A stretch of 64,000 nt of DNA from Desmodesmus armatus. Lineage: Eukaryota; Chlorophyta; Chlorophyceae; Sphaeropleales; Scenedesmaceae. A program made the position numbers and the translations under genes. The stretch spans positions 372,001 through 436,000 of the forward strand of contig VIIQ02000589.1 of assembly GCA_007449985.2 (NCBI GenBank). Reading direction: 5' to 3'. Below, in pieces: positions 10,666 to 21,457 of the stretch. The first letter of the stretch is position 1. Each line of letters opens with the position of its first letter. Under the pieces are notes generated by a model. The model searched no databases and was not told the origin of the DNA. It worked only from the letters and a program-made list of their open reading frames with translations.

Positions 10666-13600
10666 ATGCAGCCTCCCAGGGCAGCCACAGTGGCCAAGGT
10701 CGTGGCTGCAGCCATTGGTGCCCGCATCCTGTGGCGAACTGGCAAGCTTGTCTACAATGTCCTCACCTCAGTCCCCCCAAACTCCGACCTTCACCACAAC
10801 TGCCTCCCTCCCAAGGACTGGAAACACGCTCTTGTCTCTGAGGCAGCCACACGTGCCTTTATACAGCAAAACTACCCAGAGCTGATGGATCTCGTTGACC
10901 GTGGCAACCTGATCGTCCTGCAGCCCGCTGCCATGCTGTCACAGCTCCTGCAGCAGCAGCACCAGGGCGGGAAACAGCAACAGCAGTCATCCCCAGGAGC
11001 TTTCCTTCCATCAAACGAGGCAGCACTGGCAGCAGAGGCCCCCAGCTTCTCAGAGTCAGACATAGCAGAGCTCTTGAGCAGCCCACAGCTGCAGCACTGC
11101 ATGGCAAACCCTGTGCCGCAGCTGATGGTGCTGGTGGGCACCGTGCATGTGGCCAAGCAGTCTGCTGATGACGTCACACGAGTCATGCAGGTGAACACCA
11201 GCAGCTGCGTCCTGCAGGATAAGATCTCAGCACAGCAGAAAACGCATGCATGGCGGCCATCATCTGCATCCCTGTACGCTCACAATGACCATGTCAGCAC
11301 CTGCCTGCGCCTGCATGCTCAGCACATCGAATCCAGCACACTGTGTCTACCACCTTCAGCGCCCAGCAGCTGCAGCCTTGCTGCCTGCCCGCCTTCCATC
11401 CTGCATGCCTGCTGCTGCACCATCCTGCCACAGGCCATGCAGCCCAGCCGCGTGGCTCTAGAGCTATGCAGTAGCCGCCTTCCATCTTGCATGTCTCCTG
11501 CTGGCCCATCCTCTCATCAGGCCCCTAACCCCTAATACACCACCCCCTGGCTGCCTACCCGCCAACCATTTCGCTGCTGCACCATCCTGCCACAGGCCAT
11601 GCAGCCCAGCCGTGTGGCCCTAGAGCTCTGCCGTGGCCGCATGCAGGCCATGCTGCTTGACCCCTACGCAGACCCGCTGTGGGACACGCAGCCCTGCCCC
11701 CAGCGCGCAGCCCAGCAGGCAGCCGCCAAGAACAGGAGCCTCGCTGAGATATTTGAGGCGACACTGAAGAGCAGGGACCACAACGTGCTGATGACAGCAC
11801 TCACGGGCATGTATGCACGCCTGGAAGGTATGGGTAGTGTCATGCCGAACATAGGAACATGAGTCCAGGGGTTCAGCCCTGCTCACAACTGCTGTGTAGT
11901 GTATGTTCTCGGCAGTGACAGCTAATTGCGCACGACAGTGGGCATCGCAGGATCGGGCTGAAGAGTTGCTGGGGTTTCCGGGCCGGCAATTGGAGTACTT
12001 CCTTAGCACAAGAAGCAAGGCAAGCAGGGCCTTCTGTAGGACATGGGCAAGCTCACCAGCCCTTATTGTTGTGTGCTGCTGCTGCCGCCGCCATTACAAA
12101 CCGCCTGCTGCCTGCAGACCAGCTGAATGTCAAGGCAGGTGTGGAATTCATCGCAGCCCGCAAGGCGTTGATAGAGCAGCTGCGGGACCAGGAGGCAGCC
12201 AGCACAGCAGCAGTCGAGGAAGACGAAGCAGCTGCACAGGCTGAGCAGCAGATACAGCCATCCCAACAGCAGGCACAGCAAGCACAGCAGCAGCGGACGT
12301 GGCTGCACATGTGTGTGGCTGCTGACCGGCCAGTGATGGACACGCTGATGGGGCTGTGGGGGGCGCTGGGGCCCTGGAAGCGCCTGGAGCTGCTGTTTGG
12401 GGTGGCCTGGACACTCATATGGAAGGTGAGGGGGCTCTTGCTGGATGTCAGGATTCTTCTTGTGCTTGGTATCAGACTCATTTCATGAACACCAGTGGTC
12501 TGTGTTGGCCAGAGGGCATGCTCTTATGGCTATGACACACCCAGAGTCACTGCCGCAACAGCCAATGGCATCCTGCCTGAGCGGTTGACCCTATCGGTCA
12601 CCGTGTATAGAGCCAGTCAGGCCACCCAACGAGGGCAAGGGTGTCTCTTGCCGTCCCGCAGCATTCACCCAAGTTCTTTCACCCTATCTCACTGCCCCTT
12701 GCACCCAACCTCATATATAATCATATGGCCATCGATCCTCCACATAATCTGCCAGCTCCGGCCATCTTGCACGCCCTGACCTGATCCCAACACACTCTCG
12801 TTTCCTTGCTGTTCCATCGGTCCCACCCCTCATGGTCGCTGGCCGCAGGTGGAGGAGTCCCTGATAGCCAGTCCAGATGTGATCCAGTCATCTCAATTTA
12901 CTTACTGTTCACCCTGTTGACCCCTGATGGTGCTTGGCCGCAGTTGGGTGAGTCCCTGATAGCTAGTCCAGATGTGATCCAGACATCTCGCTTTACTTTC
13001 TGTTCACCCTGTTGTACCCCTCATGCCCTGTGTTGCAGTTGGATGAGTCCCTGATAGCCAGCCTGGCCAACGAGGACCTTGTTGACTCACTGCTGGCGGA
13101 GCTGCAGGAGGATTTCCCACAGCTGCTCAAGCCCCTGCTGCATGACAGGTAGGCTGGGTGGCCTACCTACCTACGGCAGGATTAGGTAGCTTCACATTAC
13201 TGTTCACTACAGTGCAGTACAGTACAGCTCTGTACATCTACTGTTCTATAGAGCAAGCGATACAGAACACCGCAAGTTGAAGGGACCTTCCCAGCACAGG
13301 GTAGTGGCAGTGGACACTCAAATCAGACAATGGAAGTGCGGCAGATGAATCAGCGCTGGCAGGGCATGCAGGGTGGGCATCATCACCAGTTGCCGGGCCC
13401 GGGCCTGTGCAGTGGCCTGCTACACTTGGCTCAATATTGCTTCTGCCGGCAGTCTCTTTGTATGAACTTCATTCTGCAAGTGCCGTGTTGAGGTGTGCGC
13501 TGTGTTGTGCCATGCTGCTGCTGTTGCAGGAACTGGGTGCTTGCCACCAACACCTGGTGTGCCGCCCAGAGCACCCCCGGGCCTGTTGTGTCAGTGGTGG

Positions 13601-13734
13601 GCAAGGGCCACCTGCCTGGCATGGTGTATGTGGTGCAGCAGCTGGTGGGCTGGATGGCCAAGACAGGGGGGCACCCTGTGCTCGTTGAAAGTGCAGTCAC
13701 GGCAGAGGAGGAGGCAGCAGCGGTGCCACAGTGA
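10666..13734 (+). CDS. TraB-family (TraB/PrgY/GumN-type) protein
   Basis: Five exons: 10666-11190, 11596-11827, 12118-12425, 13039-13148, 13530-13734; 1380 nt, 459 residues, all phases consistent. The TraB core is visible: VGTVHVAKQSADDV (about residues 161-174), PSRVALELCRGR at the start of exon 2 and VVSVVGKGHLPGM near the C-terminus, which hold the conserved GTxH, ExxxxR and GxGH signatures. Eukaryotic TraB-domain proteins are often mitochondrial or chloroplast-membrane proteins; the N-terminus (about residues 1-35, Arg/Ala-rich with a hydrophobic stretch) would fit an organelle-targeting or anchor segment. Enzymatic activity is not established for the family. There is a Gln-rich insertion around residues 95-110 and another in exon 3. 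Introns 1 and 3 contain decayed tandem copies of the following exon's start. The ATG at 10666 is the first in frame. Confidence 0.85.
11418..11479 (+). repeat. decoy copy of TraB exon 2 acceptor and start
   Basis: The segment starting CACCATCCTGCCACAG at 11418 repeats at 11580, a spacing of 162 bp. The match runs through the acceptor AG and about 40 bp of exon (both encode AMQPSRVALELC) and then decays. Only the downstream copy continues into the open exon with a good donor. Confidence 0.85.
12850..13060 (+). repeat. three tandem 95-bp units ending in TraB exon 4 start
   Basis: GAGTCCCTGATAGC occurs at about 12855, 12950 and 13045, at exact 95-bp spacing. Each copy is preceded by a GCAG and a pyrimidine-rich stretch (TTCACCCTGTTG in two copies). 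Only the third is the true start of exon 13039-13148; the two upstream copies carry TCCAGATGTGATCCAG in place of the exon continuation. Confidence 0.85.
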
Positions 13735-14627
13735 TATGGCAGCAGGTACTGGTGCCTGCCTGGCTGGAGATGTTATGAGTAACCTGTGTTATGCGGATAC
13801 AGCTGCCTGCCCGGCTGGCAGGTAGTTGAGTAATGTATGTTGGGCAGAGGCGCGTTGAGCCAAGTTAACCTGGTGGTGCATTGGTGTGGCCTTGTGAGTG
13901 GGTGTGCATTGGCCCTATGGGTGGGTGTTACACCCATCTTGAAGGCAGCCAGCCCAGCCCAGCCAACGTGATGTTTTGTACAGGGAAAAGACCCTCCGTG
14001 AAATGATATTGTCCAGGTAGCTGAGATGGTCATCAAACGACTGCAGACTTGGCTGTCTTCAGACACAGAACAGGCTGAAGAAACCATGGCATGCCGTCCC
14101 ACTGGGCCCCCCCTCCTCCCCCCCACCTTATGACTGTAGGATGCTGGTGAGCAGGCTGAAAGCACTGCTGCACTGGGCCATTTGGGTCCAGCGGTGACGA
14201 CCCATCACAGGATAAGTACTGCTGTACTGGGCCATCACCCCGACTGCTGACTAAAAGACTGCTCACGCCCTGCCCTGACCTTGACCGTTGAACACCTTAC
14301 GACTGGGGCTTCAATAGCGATGTTACTTTCAAACAGACACGTTGTGGCGCTTGCTGCAGGATTCTCCTGACAGAACACACCCCCACACACCAGCCTGCCA
14401 GCTGACAAAATTCAAGTGATCAACCACTTAAAGACCAACACACACAGGCACTGCCAAGCGCCCCTCCCGAACAAGCAAGGCAGTGCGTTGAATTCAACCT
14501 GAACGACTTTGTTGAGGCATATGGTGGCTATTTTTCAGACCTCGTGCAAGATCGTCCAAAGTTTTCAACCAGCAAGCAAAGCAAGGACCGTGAAGCAGGG
14601 AACCCCCGGACCTCTCAAACATCATCA
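13735..14627. other. intergenic region, partly open upstream of the mTERF gene
   Basis: Holds the TraB 3' UTR and the mTERF 5' region. The frame leading into the mTERF ATG is open from about 14403 and reads plausibly (VEFNLNDFVEAYGGYFSDLV) but has no ATG, so an upstream coding exon of the mTERF gene may lie here. Confidence 0.35.
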
Positions 14628-16707
14628 ATGAACTTGTCGATGCAGGCAAATGGGCTGGCAGGTACGCATCTGCAGCTGGCAGACCTGCTGCTTCTGCTGC
14701 TGCTGTTGCTGCTGCTGCTGGCCCATGATCAATCCAGCTAAACCACCAGGCTTTGTGCAGTGAGTGGCAAAAGTTTCGTACGATCAACCTTGCTGTGTTT
14801 TCCTCTCCAGCAGGCGGCCATCAGCTGCGACGCTGCACAAGTTGCCAGGCTGTGCTGCCTTCCAGCACCCCCAGCCAACTGCACACATCACAACAGTGGT
14901 GGCAACACCCTCAGCAGCAGCGTCAACAACACCATGATAACCAACAATCTAACCAACAGCACCATTGGAGTCAGTACCAGCAGCAGTTGGACCCGCAGCA
15001 GCCATTGTGGCCTTCCCAGTTGTACCACCAACAACATTTGCACCATCAGCAACAGCAGTACCATCCGCTGCATCAACAACAGCAACTCAGTCAGCAGCAG
15101 CTGCCTTCAGTCTACCTGCCACAGCAGCAGTACCCAGGCAGCAGGCACCAGCAGCTGGGAGCCCCACCCATGGTCCACAAGCAGTGCCGCAGCATCAGCC
15201 TGGCAGGGGCCCTGTATGTGACTGCAGGCCAAGCACAGGCGATGCTGATTGCGTATCCAGCCCTACAGAACTACAACCACGACTCCTTGGCACGGAAGCT
15301 GCATGAGCTGGCTGGCATGCTGCAGGTGTGCTGGGGGTTGCTGTGTTGAGGAGCAGGAGGGTGCAGCTATTGCATAGATGCTGTTGGTGCTGAGTAATGC
15401 TAGTCAGTCTGCATGCTGGTGGCTCGCATACAGTTGCTGTTCTAGCATAGCCATTCAACAATCCATAGCTGATCATCAATTTACCCCACTGATGTGAGTG
15501 ACAGGCAGCGCGTCGGCTCACACACAACAGCCACCATAGAGACATGAATCCCAACCCTCTCACATAACCCAGCGTTCTACCAAATTGAATGTTACAATCC
15601 CTTGTGCTGCTGGTGCCACCGCAGGTTGACCCTCAGCGGCTGGGTCCCGCCCTGTGTGCTGCCCCCAAGGTGCTGGGCTTTTCCCTGCAGGAGGTTGAGC
15701 GGCGGCTGATGGGACTGACGTGGATACAGCCACACAGGCAGCAGCTGGCTGAGGTGCGTGGGTGGGCGCGTCGGCGGGTGGATGGGTGGGTGGGTGCTGT
15801 GATGACACTGTGATGCCTTGTCAACCTGACATCCCATCAGGAGGCTGTTTTCACCAAAAATGCCTGAATGCTGGCCTTTGATCGCATCTTTGTCTTTGTG
15901 TGTGTATAGGGGCGTGGCAACTTGTGACGAGGACCAAACACGAACAGGAAAATGTGCAGCAAGGGTAGGCATCAAGTTCAGCATCATGTCAATGCTAGTC
16001 ACACATCACTATACACTACATTCACCTAACTGTCCCGCCCCTGCCCACCCCCCGTGTCCTCATCACCCCTGCTGCAGCTGGTGCTGCAATGCCCCCTGCT
16101 GCTCACCTGGCCCCCTCACCAGCTGCACACTCGCCTCACAAACATGGCAGCACTGTTGGGCCTCAGCAGCAACAGCCTGGCAGCACTGCTGCAGCAGCAC
16201 CCGCAGCTGCTGCCGGCTAGCAGCCACCTACGGCGCACCCTACTGCTGCTGCAGCAGCTGTTCTTACTAGCAGCGAGCAGCGAGCAGGCGGGGTTTGGCA
16301 CGGGGGTCGTGTCGGCGCTGACGGCAGCTGCGCAGCTCAGCACATCACAGCGCGGTTGGAGTGGTGGCGGTCCTAACACTCAGCAGCAGCAGCAGCAGCA
16401 GGGTACAGGAGGAGGAGGAGTGTCTGCGGGAGTGGCTGCAGCAGCAGCTGCGAGGGACTTTGCAGTGGCGCATCCGCAGGTGTTGCTAGTGGCTCCAGAG
16501 GCTCTGCAGGCCCAAGTGGCTGCCATGCAGGCCACATCAGGGCTGTCAGCAGCTCAGGTGGCGGCCATGCTGATTAGTCAGCCGGCCTTGCTGCTGCAGG
16601 GACCGGTCGTGGTGGCTGGGTTGGATGATGCGCGGGGTGCTGTTGGTGGCCGGGGGCCACGGCAAAGTGTCAGGCAGCGGCAGTCAGGCAATGTAAGGCA
16701 AATGTAG
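14628..16707 (+). CDS. mTERF-family protein
   Basis: Four exons in phase: 14628-14661, 14811-15325, 15625-15753, 16078-16707; about 435 residues. mTERF proteins are organelle nucleic-acid-binding proteins acting in transcription termination, intron splicing or ribosome assembly; this one should be in chloroplast or mitochondrion. Evidence is the repeated helical MTERF pattern, with a Pro after a short hydrophobic helix: ALYVTAGQAQAMLIAYPALQ, LVLQCPLLLTWP, LAALLQQHPQLL, FAVAHPQVLLVAPE and AAQVAAMLISQPALLLQGP. Residues about 40-130 are an unusual Gln/His/Ser-rich spacer. The start is uncertain: the first ATG gives an 11-codon first exon, while the open frame extends upstream without ATG. A possible donor (AAT|GTAAGG) lies shortly before the stop at 16705-16707. 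Good confidence in family, lower in both ends. Confidence 0.7.
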
Positions 16708-17000
16708 TCATTGGAGTGGTAATCGAATCTCTGATCTGAGCTGCTTGATCGTCAGCCAGCCCCTAATGTCATCCATGTACAAGATCCTTGTAAGCCCTCC
16801 CCTGGGCAAAGCCCTCTGAAACCTTGGAAGTATAAGGCACTACAAGACGAGGTATACACCGACGACGCACAGGCCCCTAGGGGTGGCTATTGCACAGTCA
16901 TCTTGAACAGTTCACATTCGAATATCTCGCTGACGAGCAACACCATCACGAACGGCAGCAAACAGATCTCTGATCCTGTCACAGCGTGTCGGGGCCACAT
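16708..17000. other. short intergenic region between mTERF and ChaN-like genes
   Basis: About 290 bp in tandem orientation. It should hold the mTERF 3' UTR and the ChaN-like promoter. No clear motif seen. Confidence 0.35.
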
Positions 17001-18608
17001 ATGCATCTTTGGTCAGTGACCCGTAGGGCAACGTGTTTGGGTGCTGCGTCTTGGCTTTTTGCTGGGATTTCGCGCCCAGTAGCTCTTGCAGAGGCCCCGT
17101 CAGGTGCTACAGCCACAGCAGAAGCAAATGCAAGGCTGTCAACGACCAGCAATAGTCTTGGAAGCTACCAGTCATTACTTAACGGCTTGAAGTCACCAGA
17201 ACCATCAGCAGCAGCCCAAACACAGCGCAGCCAGGCCCCTCCCGCTGCCTTGCAAGAAGGCACACACTTTGCTGTGTTGGCCAGTGATGGCAGCAGCAGC
17301 AAGCTTGCAGCAGTCTCAGCTGCCATGCGCCAAGCAGACGTGGTGCTGCTCGGCGAGTTCCACGATGACAGCGTGGCACATGCCCTGCAGCTGGCCTTAC
17401 TGAAGCACGTGGCTTCCAGGCTGGGCTATGCCCTACCACCAGCAAAACCCACACCCGCGGCCCAGCCAACCTCACCCCCACCGCATCACCAACACCAGCG
17501 GCAGCAACAGCCAGACAAACACATGCAGCAGGAAGGTGTGAGACAGCACCAGCAGCAGCAGGTGCAGCAGCAGCAGCAGCCCAGCCCCAGGCCCCTCATC
17601 CTTTCTCTGGAGATGTTTGAAACAGACATGCAGCAAGTGCTGACCGAATACCTGTCAGGACTGATCCCCCTCTCAGACCTTCTGAAGGACGGCCGACCCT
17701 GGAGCAACTACATGCATGACTACCACCACCTAGTCGAGGTGTGCAAGCAGCTGCAGCTACCAGTGGTTGCTGCCAACGCCCCCAGGAGGTATGTGTCTCT
17801 GGCTGGCAGGGCAGGCAGCCAGGCGCTGCTGCAGCTGCCGCCGGCTGCACGGCAGTATCTGCCACCGCTGCCTCATGCCCCCTCCTCTGAGGCGTACACC
17901 AGGAAAGTGCAGCAGAACATGCAGGGGGCTGCGGCAGGCATGGACGCAGTCAGGAGGGAGCAGCAGGATGAGGACGGTGGCGGTGCTGCTGCTGCTGCTG
18001 CTGTTGTCAAGCATAGTAAACAGCAGGGAGGTCGCCAGCAGGAGCAGCACCAGCAGCAGCAGCAGCAGCAGGAGCAGTCACCCGCAAGCCGTGTGTGCCC
18101 GCACATAGGGCTCACAGTGTCCAGCAACTTCCTGGCCGCTCAGAGCCTTTGGGATGCAACGATGGCACATTCCATCGCCCGTGTGCTGCAGCAGCAGCAG
18201 CAGCAGCAGCACAGCCGGGGCCGTGCTTCTGCAGCAGCAGGAGCAGCAGACACACCACACAGTGGTATTGAGATACCACCAGCAGCAGCAGCAGCAGTGG
18301 CTGGAACTAGTGCGGAAGCAGGCACAGAGGCAGCCGCACCCCACAGCAGAGAGGTGGGCGGGCAGCATGGGCCGTTGGTTGTGCATGTGTGCGGCAAGTT
18401 CCATTGTGAGCACGGCTTGGGCATCCCTGAGCACCTAGCAGCATATGCACCTGATGCCAGGGTACTGGTGGTGGTGTTCACCCCAGCAGACAAGCTGGCT
18501 GTGACTGCTGCGGAAGCAGCAGCAGCTGGGCTGGTGGGTGCGGCTGATTTTGTTGTGCTGACAGATGCCAAGTTGCCGCGGTCCTTTGAGGTTGAGCACC
18601 CAGTGTGA
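17001..18608 (+). CDS. ChaN-like haem-binding-type protein (DUF399 family), likely plastid
   Basis: Single uninterrupted reading frame, 535 residues from the first in-frame ATG (17001). The core signatures of the ChaN / cofactor-haem-binding family are visible: VVLLGEFHDDSVAH (GExHDxxxH, about residues 116-129), SLEMFETDMQQVL, a PWSNYMHDYHHLVE helix, VVAANAPRRYVSLAGR and near the end VVHVCGKFHCEHGLGIPEHL. Bacterial ChaN binds haem dimers at the surface of its fold; plant homologues are plastid proteins of unclear role. The N-terminus (basic, then Ala-rich hydrophobic up to VALAEA) looks like a transit peptide, possibly with a thylakoid-type second part. Three Gln/Ala-rich inserts (about residues 160-195, 315-370 and 395-440) break the domain at loops and nearly double it relative to bacterial proteins of roughly 280 residues. 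No intron is unusual for this window. Confidence 0.8.
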   Translation: MHLWSVTRRATCLGAASWLFAGISRPVALAEAPSGATATAEANARLSTTSNSLGSYQSLLNGLKSPEPSAAAQTQRSQAPPAALQEGTHFAVLASDGSSSKLAAVSAAMRQADVVLLGEFHDDSVAHALQLALLKHVASRLGYALPPAKPTPAAQPTSPPPHHQHQRQQQPDKHMQQEGVRQHQQQQVQQQQQPSPRPLILSLEMFETDMQQVLTEYLSGLIPLSDLLKDGRPWSNYMHDYHHLVEVCKQLQLPVVAANAPRRYVSLAGRAGSQALLQLPPAARQYLPPLPHAPSSEAYTRKVQQNMQGAAAGMDAVRREQQDEDGGGAAAAAAVVKHSKQQGGRQQEQHQQQQQQQEQSPASRVCPHIGLTVSSNFLAAQSLWDATMAHSIARVLQQQQQQQHSRGRASAAAGAADTPHSGIEIPPAAAAAVAGTSAEAGTEAAAPHSREVGGQHGPLVVHVCGKFHCEHGLGIPEHLAAYAPDARVLVVVFTPADKLAVTAAEAAAAGLVGAADFVVLTDAKLPRSFEVEHPV

Positions 18609-20634
18609 ACATCCAGTGTGTTCGCCTGTTCTGTGGACACCGGATGTGTCCCTTCGCTGTTCAGCACCCATCTGAAACACTGTTGATTTTGTTTGCTGTT
18701 TGACTGCCAGCATGGTGGAGCATGTTGTGTTCGAGTGACATCTTGTGTTTGAGTGACTTGGTAGATCATTTTTGGGCCCCTATGCTGTCGACAGCCTCTG
18801 TGGATACTCATGGTGAAAACCAGTCTGTTCTTGGCTTGACTGCCGCATGGCAAGCTGTGCTGTTGTTGCTGCATTGGTATGTGTAGGAGGGTGTTGTCCC
18901 TCGGGGGGTGCAGGCCGCGACAGGGGGTGACAGGCACACACGGGGGGGGGGGGGGGGGGGTGGAGCAAGGCAGAGTCGGGAGGGAGAGAGAGAGAGGCAG
19001 AGGTGCCTAGCTGCTGTCACTGAACCTGTGTGTGGACTGTGTTGCTGTCGCGGCGCTGTACCGTACAGTGGCTGAGCCACGGTGTGCTTTGTCAAGTGTG
19101 CTGCTGTCGCACAACTGCCCTTCTGGGCCGAGACTTTGCATGAGAGCTTACTGAAAGCTTTGTTGGGCATGAGAAGGCAGGGAAAGGCTGCGCAGCATGC
19201 TGTATGTGTCAGGCGCTGAAACAAGCAGGCAGGGCTGCTGTATGCAGGCAAGGCTGCAGGACCATGGGGTCAATCAGTCAGGAACCAAAAGCCAGAGTAA
19301 GCCATTTGAGAACGTTGGGTTACAAGGGGTGTGTCCAGCTGTAGACACGTCAGTAATGTATACATGAGTTGCTGGGACAGCAACCCTTCTATATCCTCAA
19401 GGGGTGCAGTAGGTGCTGAGTCAGCCTATGACTCAGCAGAGCAACCGTTCCTGATATTGTGACCACAAATGAGTATTCGTAGCTGAACACGATAACACCA
19501 CAAAGCAGGGTCTACTGATTCAGAACTGACACGAGTAGCACCACACTGCTGCAACTGGCCAGGCACCTTAATGTCACAGTGAGCCAAGGGTTGGGGGGCC
19601 CCGAAGCTCGTCCAGCTTCAGCTGCACATGCATATGCATCACTAACCAATCCTTTTTGTTGACAGACACGGCAGCTTCAGCCTCTGCGATCTTACTACAA
19701 CACACTGCTGCAGAAAGCACCACTGGTCACCAGTCAGACTGATGTCCCTCAAGGGGCCTGCACAACACTCTGGTTTTGGTTTGTTTGATATCAACACCGT
19801 GTTGACACACCATAACCGGATCCAAACCAGGCAGTACTCCATAGGTGCTGCCTTAACACACGGTTGCAGGATACCCTGCGGCACCACTTGCTGACTCAGC
19901 CGTTCTGGGATACACTCAAAATATAGCCTGGGCATGCTGCTAGTACCTGCTGACCTTGTCAGACATTATGCAAGGCTCCGCAACACAAGGGCAAGGTACT
20001 TTATTGCTGCAGTGGCAGAACAGCCCGGCATGGCAGCAACGCTCACAAGAGTGAGGTTACTGTAGCCCACTGGGTCACTCGATAGGTAAAACCATACAGC
20101 ACAGCAAATGCTGTAATACAGTGTGTACAAAAGAAAACACCTGACATCAACTGTGCACGGTCAACACCCACTGTGGGACAACATGCGTTGGTAAGCAAGA
20201 CACTTGGATGCCTCAGACAAGCACAAAGCATAGCTGTATAAGCACATCCCTGCGACCCACCATGGGTCAGTGACTGTAATGACTTTAGGTGTTCCAAGTC
20301 AAGGCAACACGTGATGTGCACTGATGCGTTGCCTGAAACCCGTCCATGTAGCGTTCATATGTATGTGCTGTGAAATGGGCGGATACGCATGTGCACTGTC
20401 TAGCAGACAGCTCAACCAGAGCCACAGCACTCCGAGTGCATGGGCTATGCAACTACTGCATGGCGGCTGTCAACACGCTTGCTTCTTGTCGCCTGACATG
20501 GGCACCTTCAAGGGACAGACAAGGGTAGCCACTGCCATAGCCAACAGGCACCATATGTTCCGTAAGCCGTGGTAAGTGACGGCTACATCCCAGGTTCCTG
20601 CCTGCAAGCACTGTATCAGCACACACCTGCACTT
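18609..20634. other. intergenic region with G19 run and palindrome
   Basis: About 2 kb with no gene seen on either strand; the longer minus-strand frames at 18140-18940 are shadows of the ChaN-like gene. It holds a G run of 19 (18942-18960), a GA-rich stretch just after it, and a perfect inverted repeat at 19414-19438. Confidence 0.4.
19414..19438. promoter_or_regulatory. perfect inverted repeat with two TGAGTCA cores
   Basis: TGCTGAGTCA, five bases, then its exact reverse complement TGACTCAGCA. Each arm holds the TGA(G/C)TCA core bound by GCN4/AP-1-type bZIP factors in other eukaryotes. Whether it is used here is unknown; the nearest starts are about 1.7-2 kb away. Confidence 0.4.
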
Positions 20635-21128
20635 TCACTTGCCAAATGGGGAGCTGATTTTGACCTCCGCGTCACAGTGGATGGGTGATGCACCTGGGAA
20701 AAAGATGTTATGCCTTGCAACACTGCCCATCACTTGACGTCCATCACAGTTGAGCCAATCTGTGGCCACCCAGTCGCTGTAACACCGCCCCCCCTGCTGC
20801 CTAGCCTTGGCACACAGGTCGTCGCAATACTGGCGAGATGCACAGTATACACCCGGCCTGCATGGGGCTCCAGCTGGACACATGAAGTAACCATCTCCAG
20901 ACTCAATCCTGCAGTTTCCCTGCAGCCAGCCTCTGCAATTCTGGGAGCTCACCAGCCTGTGCAGCAAAGTACAGGCACAGACAGCATACGGCACGTCACC
21001 TACAACTTACTGTGATGCTGTATGGTGGAAACATGAACGCAAAGGTCAACCTAGCGAGGACTGTTAGCCCGCACTTACTGGAGAGACAAGCAAAGAAGCA
21101 GCGCCACGTGCAACGCCCTGTTGAACAT
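20635..21128 (-). CDS. small secreted ten-cysteine protein
   Basis: Two exons on the minus strand, 21128-21079 and 20956-20635, joined in phase (CTCCA|GTAAGT donor, TGCACAG acceptor), 123 residues. Residues 1-17 (MFNRALHVALLLCLSLQ) are a textbook signal peptide with an intron at its end. The mature part has ten cysteines within about 85 residues, spaced 8, 10, 5, 5, 6, 5, 9, 12 and 20 residues apart (the first pair is NCRGWLQGNC), then a short basic-acidic tail ending in SPFGK. An even number of Cys after a signal peptide suggests five disulphides in an extracellular or luminal protein. I do not recognise the family. It is divergently arranged with the two-TM protein 330 bp away, which also has a Cys-rich luminal/extracellular domain. 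The predicted protein depends on choosing the acceptor that restores phase; the other AG nearby gives a poor frame. Confidence 0.65.
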
Positions 21129-21457
21129 CTTGCTGCAGCAAGTAAGCACTGCACGCTTTCGATGTCTGCGATCGGAGGTTCAAACACTACTGTACGGTGG
21201 CGTGCAGTGGGTGGACACTTCGAGTGCCAACGTGGGACCAAAAGGAAGGGGGACGGACGGACAAGAGACCACAACCCTATTCTCAGCATACGAAAGAGAT
21301 CAGTCTGACACACACCGTGTCAACTTAACGGACATATGCGTGTTGCAACACCCGCCGTGTGCACGTCATCCACCGTGTCACTTCAGGGAGGAACAACCCT
21401 ACTCGCTGCTCATTATCGCATGCTCAAGAGGAGCTAGGACACACAGTGTTTGGTTAG
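21129..21457. promoter_or_regulatory. divergent intergenic region (secreted Cys-rich / two-TM protein)
   Basis: About 330 bp between head-to-head start codons, so a candidate shared promoter. It contains two CACCGTGT-like segments (about 21314 and 21374); no TATA box is obvious. Confidence 0.4.

Noticed and set aside
18140..18937. Minus-strand 265-codon frame opposite the ChaN-like gene
   Set aside because: Shadow of CAG-rich coding sequence; no motif and no splice context.
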